64,000 nt of DNA from Streptomyces regalis (lineage in GTDB: Bacteria; Actinomycetota; Actinomycetes; Streptomycetales; Streptomycetaceae): positions 1 through 64,000 of the forward strand of contig NZ_LLZG01000391.1 in assembly GCF_001509475.1 (NCBI RefSeq), read 5' to 3'. Made by a program: the position numbers and the translations under genes. Below, one piece after another: positions 26,834 through 35,769 of this stretch. The notes under the pieces were generated by a model. It saw nothing but the letters and a program-made list of their open reading frames with translations, did not search any database and was not told where the DNA came from. Every line of letters begins with the position of its first letter. Positions within the stretch are counted from its first letter, which is position 1.

Positions 26834-29311
26834 ATGCACTTACGAGGGTTGAGCACGAGAAGACAGACCTGGGTGGCCACTGTGACCGCCGGGATCGTCG
26901 CCGCCGGTCTGATGTCGGCTCCGGCGGCCGACGCACGCCCGGTCCCGGAACCACCCCTGACAACGATGTCCGTCAAGTCGCCACCGGGCGGCGCGAATGT
27001 ACGGGTGCTCATCTTCTACGGCTCCGCGGCCGCAGGCGACGAGTCGCCTCTGGTGAACGCCGGCATCGAGGCGATCGAGCGGATCGGCCTGTCGGGCCCG
27101 GCCGACCAGCGCTTCAAGGTCGAGGCCACGAAGGACGCCTCGGTCTTCACCGATGAGACGAAGCTGGGCCGCTTCAACGCGATCGTGTTCCTCACCGGTG
27201 GCGGCGATGTCCTCGACCCCGAGCAGGAGGCGGGTCTGGAGGCCTACATGGAGGCGGGCGGCGGTTTCGTCGGCATCCATGACGCGGCCCGCGCCGAGCC
27301 GTACTCGGACTGGTTCACCGGCCTGGTCGGCGCCCGCCCGGCAGCCGGCGGCCCGACGAACGTCCAGCGGGCCGTCGTCGAGGTCGGCGACCGGCGGCAT
27401 CCGGCGACCAAGGAGCTTCCGGTGCAGTGGAAGCGGCCGGACAAGTGGCTGAACTGGGCGAAGAACCCGTCGGGTGCGGTGCACACCGTCGCCCGGGTAC
27501 GGGAGTCGAGCTACCAGCCGGGCACGAGCGCCAACGGCTGGGACCACCCGGTGAGTTGGTGCCGCGACTACGACGGCGGCCGCTCCTTCTACACGGGTAT
27601 GGGCGGCACGGTGTCGTCGTACGACGAGACCGACTTCCGTACGCATCTGCGCGGCGCCCTGCTGTGGACGACACGGCTGGTGCAGGCCGACTGCAAGGCG
27701 ACCATCACCGGAAACTACAAAGCCGAGCGCCTCACCCAGCCCAACCAGCCCGGCCGGAACGACCAGATCGGCGAGCCGCACGGCCTGGTCACCGCCCCCG
27801 ACGGCCGCGTCCTCTACATCGGCCGGGGCGGCGCCGACTCCTCCCAGCCGGTGATCACCGACTGGAACAACCCGGACATCGGCAAGGGCAAGGGCGAGAT
27901 CCATGTCTACGACCCGACGACCAAGAAGGTCACTCTGGCCGGGGCCCTGACGGTATTCGGCAACAAGGGCGGCGGCGACGAGCTGATCAAGGTCGAGGAG
28001 GGGCTCCTCGGCATCGAACTCGATCCGCGCTTCGAGGAGAACGGCTGGGTGTATCTGCATTACACCCCGCACTCGCAGATCAACCGCGACACGCGAATGG
28101 CCGAGCGGCGCGTCTCCCGCTTCACGCTCGACCCGGCCACGAACAAGCTGGACCTGAGCAGTGAGAAGGTGCTGCTCAAGTGGCCGGTGCAGATCCACAG
28201 TTGCTGCCACTCGGGCGGTGGGATGACCTGGGACTCCCAGGGCAACCTGTACATCGCGACCGGCGACAACAACTCCAGCCGCTTCAGCGACGGTTACTCG
28301 GGCAACAACCCCGAGCCCGACTACAAGGGCGTCTCCTTCGCCGACGCGCGCCGCACCGCCGGCAACACCAACAACCTCAACGGCAAGATCCTGCGCATCC
28401 ACCCGGAGCCCGACGGCACGTACACCCTCCCCGAGGGCAACCTCTTCACGGGCCGGGAGACCGACGAGGGCGGCGGCAAGACGCGCGGCGAGATCTATGT
28501 GATGGGAGTCAGGAACCCGGCACGCATCTTCGTCGACCAGCAGACGGACATCCTGTACGCGGGCTGGGTCGGCCCCGACGCCTCGGCGCCCTCCACGACC
28601 TGGGGCCCGGCGAAGTACGACACCTTCGCCGTCATCACCAAGGCGAGCAACCGGGGTTGGCCGTACTGCATGGGCAACAAGCAGCCCTACCGCGACCGCA
28701 ATCTGCCCGACCCGACGAAGCCGCTGGGCTGGTACGACTGCGACCACCCCAAGAACGAGTCGCCGAACAACAACGGCCTGGTCAACCTCCCTCCGGTCAC
28801 CGGCAACAACATCTGGTACTCGCCGCAGGGAGGCGCCCCGGACTTCCCGCGCGACGCGAACGGCATCCCGTCGTACAAGCAGGAGGAGTCCACGTATCTG
28901 CTGCCGTGGCTCAAGGGCGGCGGCCAGGCAGCGATGAACGGTCCGGTCTACCGCTACGACGCCACGAGCGCGAGCGACGTGAAGTGGCCGTCGTACTGGG
29001 ACGGCAAGTGGTTCGTCGGCGACTTCTACGACGCCGACCAGCCGCGCAACGCCGTGATCACCGACCCGAAGACCCACGGTGACGGCGGTCTGCCGGTCCA
29101 CTCGGAGTCGTTGAAGAAGATCGTGCCGATCGGCAATGACGGCATCAAGAACCTCATGGACTGGAAGTTCGGCCCGGACGGCTCGCTGTACGTCCTCGAC
29201 TACGGCCGCGGGTTCTTCACCTCGGACGCCAAGTCGGCGCTGTGGCGGGTCACTTACACGGGCGGCGGTCCGACCCCGGCCGCCGACCAGCTGGCGAGGG
29301 GGACGCAGTGA
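26834..29311 (+). CDS. Secreted ThuA-domain / PQQ-type sugar dehydrogenase fusion
   Basis: This 825-aa exported protein has a signal peptide (about 1-37, cleavage after ADARP region). Next comes a ThuA-like domain (about 50-285: NVRVLIFYGSAAAGDE, GGGFVGIHDAARAEPYSDWFTGLVGA, SWCRDYDGGRSFYTGMGG). The rest is a glucose/sorbosone dehydrogenase-type beta-propeller (about 300-800: EPHGLVTAPDGRVLYIGRGG, HSCCHSGGGMTWDSQGNLYIATGDN, NLNGKILRIHPEPDG, GVRNPARIFVD, MDWKFGPDGSLYVLDYG). ThuA proteins bind or convert keto-sugars; the propeller class oxidises sugars with PQQ. The start at ATG 26834 follows GGAGGTG. The stop overlaps the next gene by 4 bp. Confidence 0.9.
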   Translation: MHLRGLSTRRQTWVATVTAGIVAAGLMSAPAADARPVPEPPLTTMSVKSPPGGANVRVLIFYGSAAAGDESPLVNAGIEAIERIGLSGPADQRFKVEATKDASVFTDETKLGRFNAIVFLTGGGDVLDPEQEAGLEAYMEAGGGFVGIHDAARAEPYSDWFTGLVGARPAAGGPTNVQRAVVEVGDRRHPATKELPVQWKRPDKWLNWAKNPSGAVHTVARVRESSYQPGTSANGWDHPVSWCRDYDGGRSFYTGMGGTVSSYDETDFRTHLRGALLWTTRLVQADCKATITGNYKAERLTQPNQPGRNDQIGEPHGLVTAPDGRVLYIGRGGADSSQPVITDWNNPDIGKGKGEIHVYDPTTKKVTLAGALTVFGNKGGGDELIKVEEGLLGIELDPRFEENGWVYLHYTPHSQINRDTRMAERRVSRFTLDPATNKLDLSSEKVLLKWPVQIHSCCHSGGGMTWDSQGNLYIATGDNNSSRFSDGYSGNNPEPDYKGVSFADARRTAGNTNNLNGKILRIHPEPDGTYTLPEGNLFTGRETDEGGGKTRGEIYVMGVRNPARIFVDQQTDILYAGWVGPDASAPSTTWGPAKYDTFAVITKASNRGWPYCMGNKQPYRDRNLPDPTKPLGWYDCDHPKNESPNNNGLVNLPPVTGNNIWYSPQGGAPDFPRDANGIPSYKQEESTYLLPWLKGGGQAAMNGPVYRYDATSASDVKWPSYWDGKWFVGDFYDADQPRNAVITDPKTHGDGGLPVHSESLKKIVPIGNDGIKNLMDWKFGPDGSLYVLDYGRGFFTSDAKSALWRVTYTGGGPTPAADQLARGTQ

Positions 29312-31512
29312 CACGACAACGAAGAATGTGGGCGGCCCTGTTGGCCGCACTGCTCGTGGTGCTCGGACTGCAGGCGTTGCCCGCGACCGGACAGCCACAG
29401 CCACCGGCACAAGCAGCCGCCGCACAGGTCCTCACCTGGACCGCCGGTGACGACATCACCAAGTACACGACGGCACCCGCCACGGCGGTCGCCGGTCAGG
29501 CGACGATCGTCTTCGAGAACAGCACGGCGACCGGCAACACCACCGGGATGCCGCACACGTTGACGTTCGACACCTCCGACCCGGAGTTCAACAACGACGT
29601 CCAGCTGAACATCCTCGCCAACCCGAACGACGACCAGGGCGGCCGGCACACCGCCGAGGTCACGCTCACCCCCGGCCGCTACCGCTACTACTGCACGATC
29701 CCCGGCCACGGGCAGATGCAGGGCATCCTCGTGGTGACCGAGGGCAGCGGTGAGGACACGACGGCGCCCGAGGCGTCGGCCCACGTCAGCGGGGTGCAGA
29801 ACGCGCAGGGTCAGTACGTCGGTTCGGCGAGCGTGGCGATCCACGCCACCGACGAGGCGGGCGGCTCCGGAGTCGACCGGGTCGAGTACGCGGTCGGCGA
29901 CGCGGGCGCCTGGCAGCCGTACACCACCCCGGTCGTCGTCGATCAGGTCGGCGACCACAAGATCCGCTACCGCGCCTTCGACAAGGCGGGGAACGTCTCG
30001 GCGGAGCAGAGCGTCGCGTTCACGGTGGTGCCACCGCCTACGGACGACACGGCCCCGCCACAGACGTCGGCGACGGTCAGCGGCGAGCAGAACCCCGACG
30101 GCACGTACATCGACATGGCGACCGTCACCGTCTCCGCCTCCGACACCGGTTCCGGCGTCAACGCCATCGAGTACGCGATCGGCTCCGGCGCCTGGCAGCC
30201 GTACACCGCGCCGGTGATGGTGCACGAGGCCGGCACGCATACGGTGCGCTACCGGGCCACCGACAAGGCGGGCAACGTGGCCGCCGAGAAGAGCGTGCAG
30301 TTCACGGTCGTGGCGACGCCCGATCCGGACACGACGCCGCCGGTGACCGGCGTGACCGTCGAGGGCGCGAAGAACTCCGACGGGGCGTACATCGGCAGTG
30401 CCAAGGTGACGGTCACGGCGACCGACGAGCACGGCTCGGGCGTCGAGCGGATCGAGTACTCGCTCGACGGCGGTCCGTATCTCGCGTACGGCGCCCCGGT
30501 GGTCGTCGACCGCGCCGGCACGCACACCCTCGCCTACCGGGCGACGGACAAGGCGGGCAACACCTCCGCGGCCCGCACGGTGACCTTCACGGTGGTGTCG
30601 AGCCAGGTTCCGGCCCCCAACTGCCCCGAGTTCGACGATCGGTTGACGGTGATCGTCGGCACGGTCGACTCGGGTGTCCCGAACCGGCTCACCAACAGCC
30701 GGTGCCGGATCAACGAGTTGATCGAGGACGAGAAGGAGTGGACGTCCCACGCACTGTTCCTCAAGCACGTGACAACGGTCCTGGACAAGCTCCTGAAGGA
30801 AGGGGTCGTCGACCAGCGCGAGTACAACGCCATCCGCAAGGCCGCCCGCGAGTCGGGGATCGGCAAGCCCGGCCAGACCGAGGGCTACCGCACGATCCTC
30901 GACGGCAGCGCGGAGTCCTTCGCCAAGTGGCAGCACGTGGGCGGCGGTTCGTTCGCGCCGAACGGTGACGGGACGATCACCAGCGGGACCACCAAGCCCG
31001 GCCTTGGCATGCTGTGGTTCCCGGAGCGCAAGTACGGCGACTTCTCGCTCCGGCTCCAGTGGCGGGACGACGCTCCGGGCACGGGCAACGCCAACTCGGG
31101 CGTGTTCGTCCGCTTCCCGTGGGTCCACGACCACCCCGAGGAGCCGCGTCCCGAGTGGGTCGCCATCAAGTACGGGCATGAGGTGCAAGTACTCGACCGT
31201 CCTGACGGCGACATGTACAAGACGGGCTCGGTCTACGGCTTCGACCGCGTGGGGCTCGCCGGTGCCGGCGTCACGCAGAAGGGGACCTGGAACGACTACG
31301 AGATCCGCGTCGTCGACCAGCACTACTCGGTCTACCGCAACGGCGTGCTGATCAACGAGTTCGACAACACCGGCGGCCAGGACTTCTCCCCGCCCCGCTC
31401 GGACGATCCGGGCACGGACGGGCGACGGTTCGCCTCCGGCTACATCGGGCTCCAGGTGCACGGCACGACGGATGTGATCTCGTACCGGGACATCCGGATC
31501 AAGGAGTTGTGA
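29308..31512 (+). CDS. Secreted cupredoxin / OmpL47-like repeat / DUF1080 multidomain protein
   Basis: This 734-aa exported protein starts at GTG 29308 inside GTGA, so it is coupled to the upstream gene. After the signal peptide come several domains. A plastocyanin-like domain (about 40-135) has the copper-site-like HTLTF and YYCTIPGHGQMQG. Three OmpL47/Ig-like repeats follow, each with GxxxIEYAxxxGxWQPYxxP-type cores and ending YRATDKAGN. Then comes a helical FIMAH-like linker (about 455-540). The C-terminal DUF1080 domain (about 545-734) has FSLRLQWRDD, NSGVFVRFP and GYIGLQVHG. DUF1080 members hydrolyse 3-keto-disaccharides. The context suggests extracellular sugar oxidation and cleavage. 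Confidence 0.9.
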   Translation: MTRQRRMWAALLAALLVVLGLQALPATGQPQPPAQAAAAQVLTWTAGDDITKYTTAPATAVAGQATIVFENSTATGNTTGMPHTLTFDTSDPEFNNDVQLNILANPNDDQGGRHTAEVTLTPGRYRYYCTIPGHGQMQGILVVTEGSGEDTTAPEASAHVSGVQNAQGQYVGSASVAIHATDEAGGSGVDRVEYAVGDAGAWQPYTTPVVVDQVGDHKIRYRAFDKAGNVSAEQSVAFTVVPPPTDDTAPPQTSATVSGEQNPDGTYIDMATVTVSASDTGSGVNAIEYAIGSGAWQPYTAPVMVHEAGTHTVRYRATDKAGNVAAEKSVQFTVVATPDPDTTPPVTGVTVEGAKNSDGAYIGSAKVTVTATDEHGSGVERIEYSLDGGPYLAYGAPVVVDRAGTHTLAYRATDKAGNTSAARTVTFTVVSSQVPAPNCPEFDDRLTVIVGTVDSGVPNRLTNSRCRINELIEDEKEWTSHALFLKHVTTVLDKLLKEGVVDQREYNAIRKAARESGIGKPGQTEGYRTILDGSAESFAKWQHVGGGSFAPNGDGTITSGTTKPGLGMLWFPERKYGDFSLRLQWRDDAPGTGNANSGVFVRFPWVHDHPEEPRPEWVAIKYGHEVQVLDRPDGDMYKTGSVYGFDRVGLAGAGVTQKGTWNDYEIRVVDQHYSVYRNGVLINEFDNTGGQDFSPPRSDDPGTDGRRFASGYIGLQVHGTTDVISYRDIRIKEL

Positions 31513-31570
31513 GAGAGGGCCCGGCGCGGTGCGCCGGGCCCTGCGGCTCGCTGACGGACCCGGACCGCCG

Positions 31571-31966
31571 TCAGACAATGACGGTCCGCTCGTTGCACCT
31601 GTCGTCGGTCGACGGGGCAGTGCCGTTGCGCCGACAGATCTGGATCGTGAGCACGTCCCCGGATTCGAACCAGGAACCGTACGAGGTCACGCCGCCGTTG
31701 TTGCTGCCGTTGGTGTCCTGGCCATGGACCACGAGGGCTCCGCCCAAGGACTCGTTCCAGACGTCGGCCACGATCCGGCGGCCGTCCGCGTACGTGTCGT
31801 TCACGTACAGCCCGCCGGTCGAGGTGTTGAAGGTCGCGTAGCCGTAGGTGCTGGGGCTGGTGTAAACCGTCCAGCTGGTCGCGTGCGCCGTGCCCTGTGC
31901 CGGCAGACCGAGCGTTGCGGCCAGCCCGGAGACGAGGACGGCGGCGCGCTTGCCATGACGTGTCAT
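31571..31966 (-). CDS. Small secreted protein of unknown function
   Basis: This 131-aa protein has a clear Sec signal peptide (MTRHGKRAAVLVSGLAATLGLPAQGTAHA). The mature part is Gly/Ser/Thr/Asn-rich and beta-prone (TSWTVYTSPSTYGYATFNTS, GGLYVNDTYADGRRIVADVW) and includes two late cysteines (IQICRRNG, DDRCNERT) that could form a disulfide. No family was recognised. It is convergent with the DUF1080 gene. The start at 31966 was chosen to place the basic n-region correctly; longer upstream extensions would bury it. Confidence 0.75.
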   Translation of the reverse strand: MTRHGKRAAVLVSGLAATLGLPAQGTAHATSWTVYTSPSTYGYATFNTSTGGLYVNDTYADGRRIVADVWNESLGGALVVHGQDTNGSNNGGVTSYGSWFESGDVLTIQICRRNGTAPSTDDRCNERTVIV

Positions 31967-32111
31967 GTTTCCCCCACGGATCGGTGGTCGAGTCCCGCCC
32001 TTCGCGGGCTCGGCCACCACCGTGCAAGGCCGGGTTCGGGGAAAGCTGACGGAAACCTTGAATCGCCTGGTCACCGTGCGGATGCTGGGCCACCGGTGAC
32101 ACCCCGGCCCG

Positions 32112-33155
32112 TCACGACCCGGCCGCCTCGTCCGGCGGCCCCGGGTCCGCCCGGCGGGCCCGGCTCGGCTGGACCCGCTTGGGCTCCCCCGGCATCTTCG
32201 GATACTCGGGCGGGTACGGCAGGTCGCCGAGGCCGTGGTCGCGTTCGTCCTTGTTGGCCAGCTCCAGCAGGGCGTCCAGCGAGTAGCGGTGGTCGTCCAT
32301 GTCGGCGTGCACGTCGCCGAGTTCGGCGAAGCGCGCCGGCATGGTCGCGATGTCGAAGTCGTGCGGGTGCGCCTCGCCGACCTCCTCCCAGCGCAGGGGA
32401 GCTGAGACCGGGGCGTGCGGGCGTGGGCGTACGGAATAGGCGGAGGCGATCGTGCGGTCGCGGGCCGTCTGGTTGTAGTCGATGAAGATGCGTTCGCCCC
32501 GCTCCTCCTTCCACCACTTGATCGTCACCTGCTCGGGCATCCGGCGTTCCATCTCGCGGCCGACCGCGATGGCGGCGCGCCGGACCTGGGTGAACGTCCA
32601 GCGCGGCTCGATGGGCACGAAGACATGCAGGCCGCGCCCGCCGGACGTCTTGGGCCAACCGCGCAGGCCGCCGAACTCGTCCAGGACGGCGCGCAGTTCG
32701 TGGGCGGCGCGGACGGCGTCGTCGAAGTCGGTGCCGGGCTGCGGGTCGAGGTCGATGCGGAGTTCGTCGGGGCGGTCGACGTCGTCGCGGCGGACCGGCC
32801 AGGGGTGGAAGGTGAGCGTGCCGTACTGGGCGGCCCACAGGACGGCGGCCTCCTCGGTGGGGCACATCTCGTCGGCGCTGCGGCCGCTGGGGAAGGTGAT
32901 GTGGGCGGTGGGGATCCAGTCGGGCATGTTCTTGGGCGCCCGCTTCTGGAAGAACCACTCGCCGGTCACGCCGTCCGGGTAGCGCTCCAGGGTGGTGGGG
33001 CGGTTGCGCAGGGCGCGCAGGATGCCGGGTCCGACGGCGACGTAGTAGCGGGCGAGGTCCAGCTTGGTGAAGCCGCGCTCGGGGAAGAAGATCTTGCCCG
33101 GGTTGGACAGGCGAACGGTCCGGCCGCCCGCTTGAAGTTCCACCGCTTCGCCCAT
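32112..33155 (-). CDS. LigD-type NHEJ polymerase (archaeo-eukaryotic primase domain)
   Basis: This 347-aa stand-alone polymerase domain belongs to the bacterial end-joining family. Conserved segments are LSNPGKIFFPERGFTKLDLARYY, the catalytic Asp pair in LRIDLDPQPG, KTSGGRGLHVFVPI and a late DYNQTARDRTIASAYS. Such enzymes fill and extend broken DNA ends with ribo- or deoxynucleotides together with Ku. It lacks fused ligase and nuclease domains. It is divergent (74 bp) from an ATP-dependent ligase gene, which supports a shared repair role. No ku gene is in the window. Confidence 0.93.
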   Translation of the reverse strand: MGEAVELQAGGRTVRLSNPGKIFFPERGFTKLDLARYYVAVGPGILRALRNRPTTLERYPDGVTGEWFFQKRAPKNMPDWIPTAHITFPSGRSADEMCPTEEAAVLWAAQYGTLTFHPWPVRRDDVDRPDELRIDLDPQPGTDFDDAVRAAHELRAVLDEFGGLRGWPKTSGGRGLHVFVPIEPRWTFTQVRRAAIAVGREMERRMPEQVTIKWWKEERGERIFIDYNQTARDRTIASAYSVRPRPHAPVSAPLRWEEVGEAHPHDFDIATMPARFAELGDVHADMDDHRYSLDALLELANKDERDHGLGDLPYPPEYPKMPGEPKRVQPSRARRADPGPPDEAAGS

Positions 33156-33229
33156 GCGAGCCACGGTAGGCCGACCGGGCACACCTCGCACACCGGGCGG
33201 CACCGCCCGTGTGCGCGCAGAATCGGAGC

Positions 33230-34300
33230 ATGGACCTTCCGGTGATGCCGCCCGTGAAGCCGATGCTCGCCAAGTCGGTGGCGAAGATCCCGCCGGGCAT
33301 GCAGTACGAGGCGAAGTGGGACGGGTTCCGGGCGATCGTGTTCCGTGACGGGGACGAGGTCGAGCTGGGGAGTCGTACCGGCAAGCCGTTGACCAGGTAT
33401 TTTCCCGAACTGGCTGCGGGGCTGAAGGAGCGGCTGCCCGAGCGGTGCGTGCTGGACGGGGAGATCGTCATCGCGCGGGAGGGGCGGCTGGACTTCGACG
33501 CGCTGACCGAGCGCATCCACCCGGCCGACTCCCGGGTGCGGATGCTGGCCGAGAAGACGCCGGCGTCGTTCGTGGCCTTCGACCTGCTGGCGCTGGCGGA
33601 CGAGTCGCTGCTGGAGACCCCGCTGGCGGACCGGCGGGCGCTGCTCACCATGGCACTGTCCGGGGTGACGGCGCCGGTCCACGTGGCGCCGGCGACGACC
33701 GACCTCGCGACGGCCCAGGGGTGGTTCGAGCAGTACGAGGGGGCCGGACTGGACGGTGTCATCGCCAAGCCGCTCACCCTGCGCTATCTCCAGGACGAGC
33801 GCGCCATGTTCAAGATCAAGCACGAGCGGACGGCGGACGTCGTCGTCGCGGGCTACCGCCTCCACAAGAGCGGACCGGTGGTGGGGTCCCTGCTGCTCGG
33901 TCTCTACGACGACCGGTGCGCCCTGCAGCACGTGGGCGTGTCGGCCGCGTTCTCCATGAAGCGGCGCGCCGAACTGGTCGAGGAACTGGAGCCGCTGCGC
34001 ATGGCGGACGTCACGGGGCACCCCTGGGCGGCCTGGTCCGACGAGGCGGCCCACGAGTCGGCCCGGCTGCCGGGCGCGCCGAGCCGCTGGTCGGGCAAGA
34101 AGGACCTGTCCTGGGTGCCACTCCGGCCGGAGCGGGTCGCCGAGGTGGCGTACGACCACATGGAGAACGGCGTGCGTTTCCGGCACACGGCCCGCTTCCG
34201 CCGCTGGCGCCCGGACCGCACCCCCGAGAGCTGCACCTACTCGCAGTTGGAGGAGCCGGTGCGCTACGACCTCGCGGAGATCTTCGCTCCGCAGGCCTGA
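33230..34300 (+). CDS. ATP-dependent DNA ligase (LigC-like)
   Basis: This 356-aa ligase has the adenylation motif I EAKWDGFRAIVF (nucleophilic Lys), motif III VAFDLLAL, motif IV LDGVIAKP and motif V FKIKHERTADVVVAGYR. An OB-fold C-terminal domain follows (LSWVPLRPERVAEVAYDHMENGVRFRH). Stand-alone LigC-type ligases back up NHEJ or excision repair. The ATG at 33230 (MDLPVMPPVKPML) has GGAG immediately upstream. It is paired head-to-head with the polymerase gene, probably under a shared bidirectional promoter. Confidence 0.93.
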   Translation: MDLPVMPPVKPMLAKSVAKIPPGMQYEAKWDGFRAIVFRDGDEVELGSRTGKPLTRYFPELAAGLKERLPERCVLDGEIVIAREGRLDFDALTERIHPADSRVRMLAEKTPASFVAFDLLALADESLLETPLADRRALLTMALSGVTAPVHVAPATTDLATAQGWFEQYEGAGLDGVIAKPLTLRYLQDERAMFKIKHERTADVVVAGYRLHKSGPVVGSLLLGLYDDRCALQHVGVSAAFSMKRRAELVEELEPLRMADVTGHPWAAWSDEAAHESARLPGAPSRWSGKKDLSWVPLRPERVAEVAYDHMENGVRFRHTARFRRWRPDRTPESCTYSQLEEPVRYDLAEIFAPQA

Positions 34301-34320
34301 TGGGCGGGCTGGAACAGGAG

Positions 34321-35511
34321 TCAGGGCTGCATCAGCACCTTCACCGCGCCCTCCTGCTTGCGCTGGAACATCTCGTACGCGTGCGGGGCGTCGCTCAGCG
34401 GCACGCGGTGCGTGGCGAAGTCGTCGACGCCCAGGGGGTCCTCGTCCGTCAGGTACGGCAGGATGTCGTCGCTCCAGCGGCGTACGTTGGCCTGCCCCAT
34501 GCGGAGCTGGATCTGCTTGTCGAACAGGGTGAGCAGAGGTATCGGGTCAGCGGTGCCGCCGTACACGCCGGACAGGGAGATCGTGCCGCCGCGCCGCACC
34601 AGGTCGATGGCGGTGTGGAGGGCGGCGAGCCGGTCGATGCTGAAACGTTCGGCGAGCGGGCCGCTCAGCTTGCGGGGCAGCATCGCCGAGGCCTGCTGGG
34701 CCAGCCGGGCGGCCGCGCTGCCGTGGGCCTCGGTACCGACCGCGTCGATCACGGCGTCGGGGCCGCGGCCGTCGGTCTCGTCGCGGATGGCCGCCACGAG
34801 TTCCTTCTCGGTGTGGAAACTCCTCAGGTCGTACGTCTCCACGCCCCGCTCGCGTGCCCGCTGCAGCCGCTCGGGGACCAGATCCACGCCGAACACCCGC
34901 CCCGCACCGCGTACCTGGGCGACCCGGCAGGCCATGTCGCCGATGGGGCCGAGGCCGAGCACGGCGATGCTGCCGCCCTCCGGGATCTCGGCGTAGCGGA
35001 CCGCCTGCCAAGCGGTGGGCAGGACGTCGGAGAGGTAGATGAACCGGTCGTCGGGCGGGCCTTCCGGGATCTTGATCGGGCCGAACTGCGCCTGCGGGAC
35101 CCGCAGATACTCGGCCTGGGCGCCCGGCACCGCGCCGTACAAACGGGTGTAGCCGAACAGGGCGGCGCCCATGTGCTCGCCGGTGACCTGGGTGGTCTCG
35201 CACTGGGTAGGCAGCCCGGTCAGGCACATCCAGCAGTTGCCGCAGGCGATCTGGAAAGGCACCACGACCCGGTCCCCCGCCTGCAGGTCAGGCACCCCGG
35301 CGCCGACCTCCTCGACGATGCCGATCGGCTCGTGGCCGAGGATGTCGCCCGGCGTCATGAACGGGGTGAGCACCTCGTACAGATGCAGGTCGGAGCCGCA
35401 CAGCCCGGTGGAGGTGATGCGGATGACCGCGTCGGTCGGCTCCTGGATCGTCGGGTCCGGCACGTCCTCCACGCGCACGTCCCGCTTGCCCTGCCACGTC
35501 ACTGCCCTCAT
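34321..35511 (-). CDS. Zinc-dependent alcohol dehydrogenase family protein
   Basis: This 396-aa medium-chain dehydrogenase has the catalytic-zinc region TGLCGSDLHLYEV and GHEPIGIVEEVG. The cysteine-rich structural-zinc loop (ACGNCWMCLTGLPTQCE) is shortened or modified. The NAD-binding motif is VLGLGPIGDMACRVAQVRGAGRV. It resembles the formaldehyde-dehydrogenase/glutathione-independent branch, but the substrate is not determined. The start at ATG 35511 (MRAVTWQGKRDV) fits the family. It is convergent with the ligase gene and is followed upstream by about 258 bp of non-coding DNA before the DUF3048 gene. Confidence 0.9.
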   Translation of the reverse strand: MRAVTWQGKRDVRVEDVPDPTIQEPTDAVIRITSTGLCGSDLHLYEVLTPFMTPGDILGHEPIGIVEEVGAGVPDLQAGDRVVVPFQIACGNCWMCLTGLPTQCETTQVTGEHMGAALFGYTRLYGAVPGAQAEYLRVPQAQFGPIKIPEGPPDDRFIYLSDVLPTAWQAVRYAEIPEGGSIAVLGLGPIGDMACRVAQVRGAGRVFGVDLVPERLQRARERGVETYDLRSFHTEKELVAAIRDETDGRGPDAVIDAVGTEAHGSAAARLAQQASAMLPRKLSGPLAERFSIDRLAALHTAIDLVRRGGTISLSGVYGGTADPIPLLTLFDKQIQLRMGQANVRRWSDDILPYLTDEDPLGVDDFATHRVPLSDAPHAYEMFQRKQEGAVKVLMQP

Positions 35512-35769
35512 CGCCCGCGCTCCCTCCGTCACGTGTACGCGTCCGCTCGTGCGGTGGCCGCCGGGTACCCCGGCGCTCTCCCGCCGAACCGCTCGGACGG
35601 GCCCACGACGGGCCCCGCAGGCCGGCCGTCCGCACCCGCCCGCCGACCGGCTGTCCGCGCCAGGGCCGATCGGCGTATGGCGAGCACACAGTCGGTACCG
35701 ATCGGGTATGGCCTCCTATGAACTGATAAGCACACAATTAACGACACAGACAGGGCGGGGTGACTGCGG

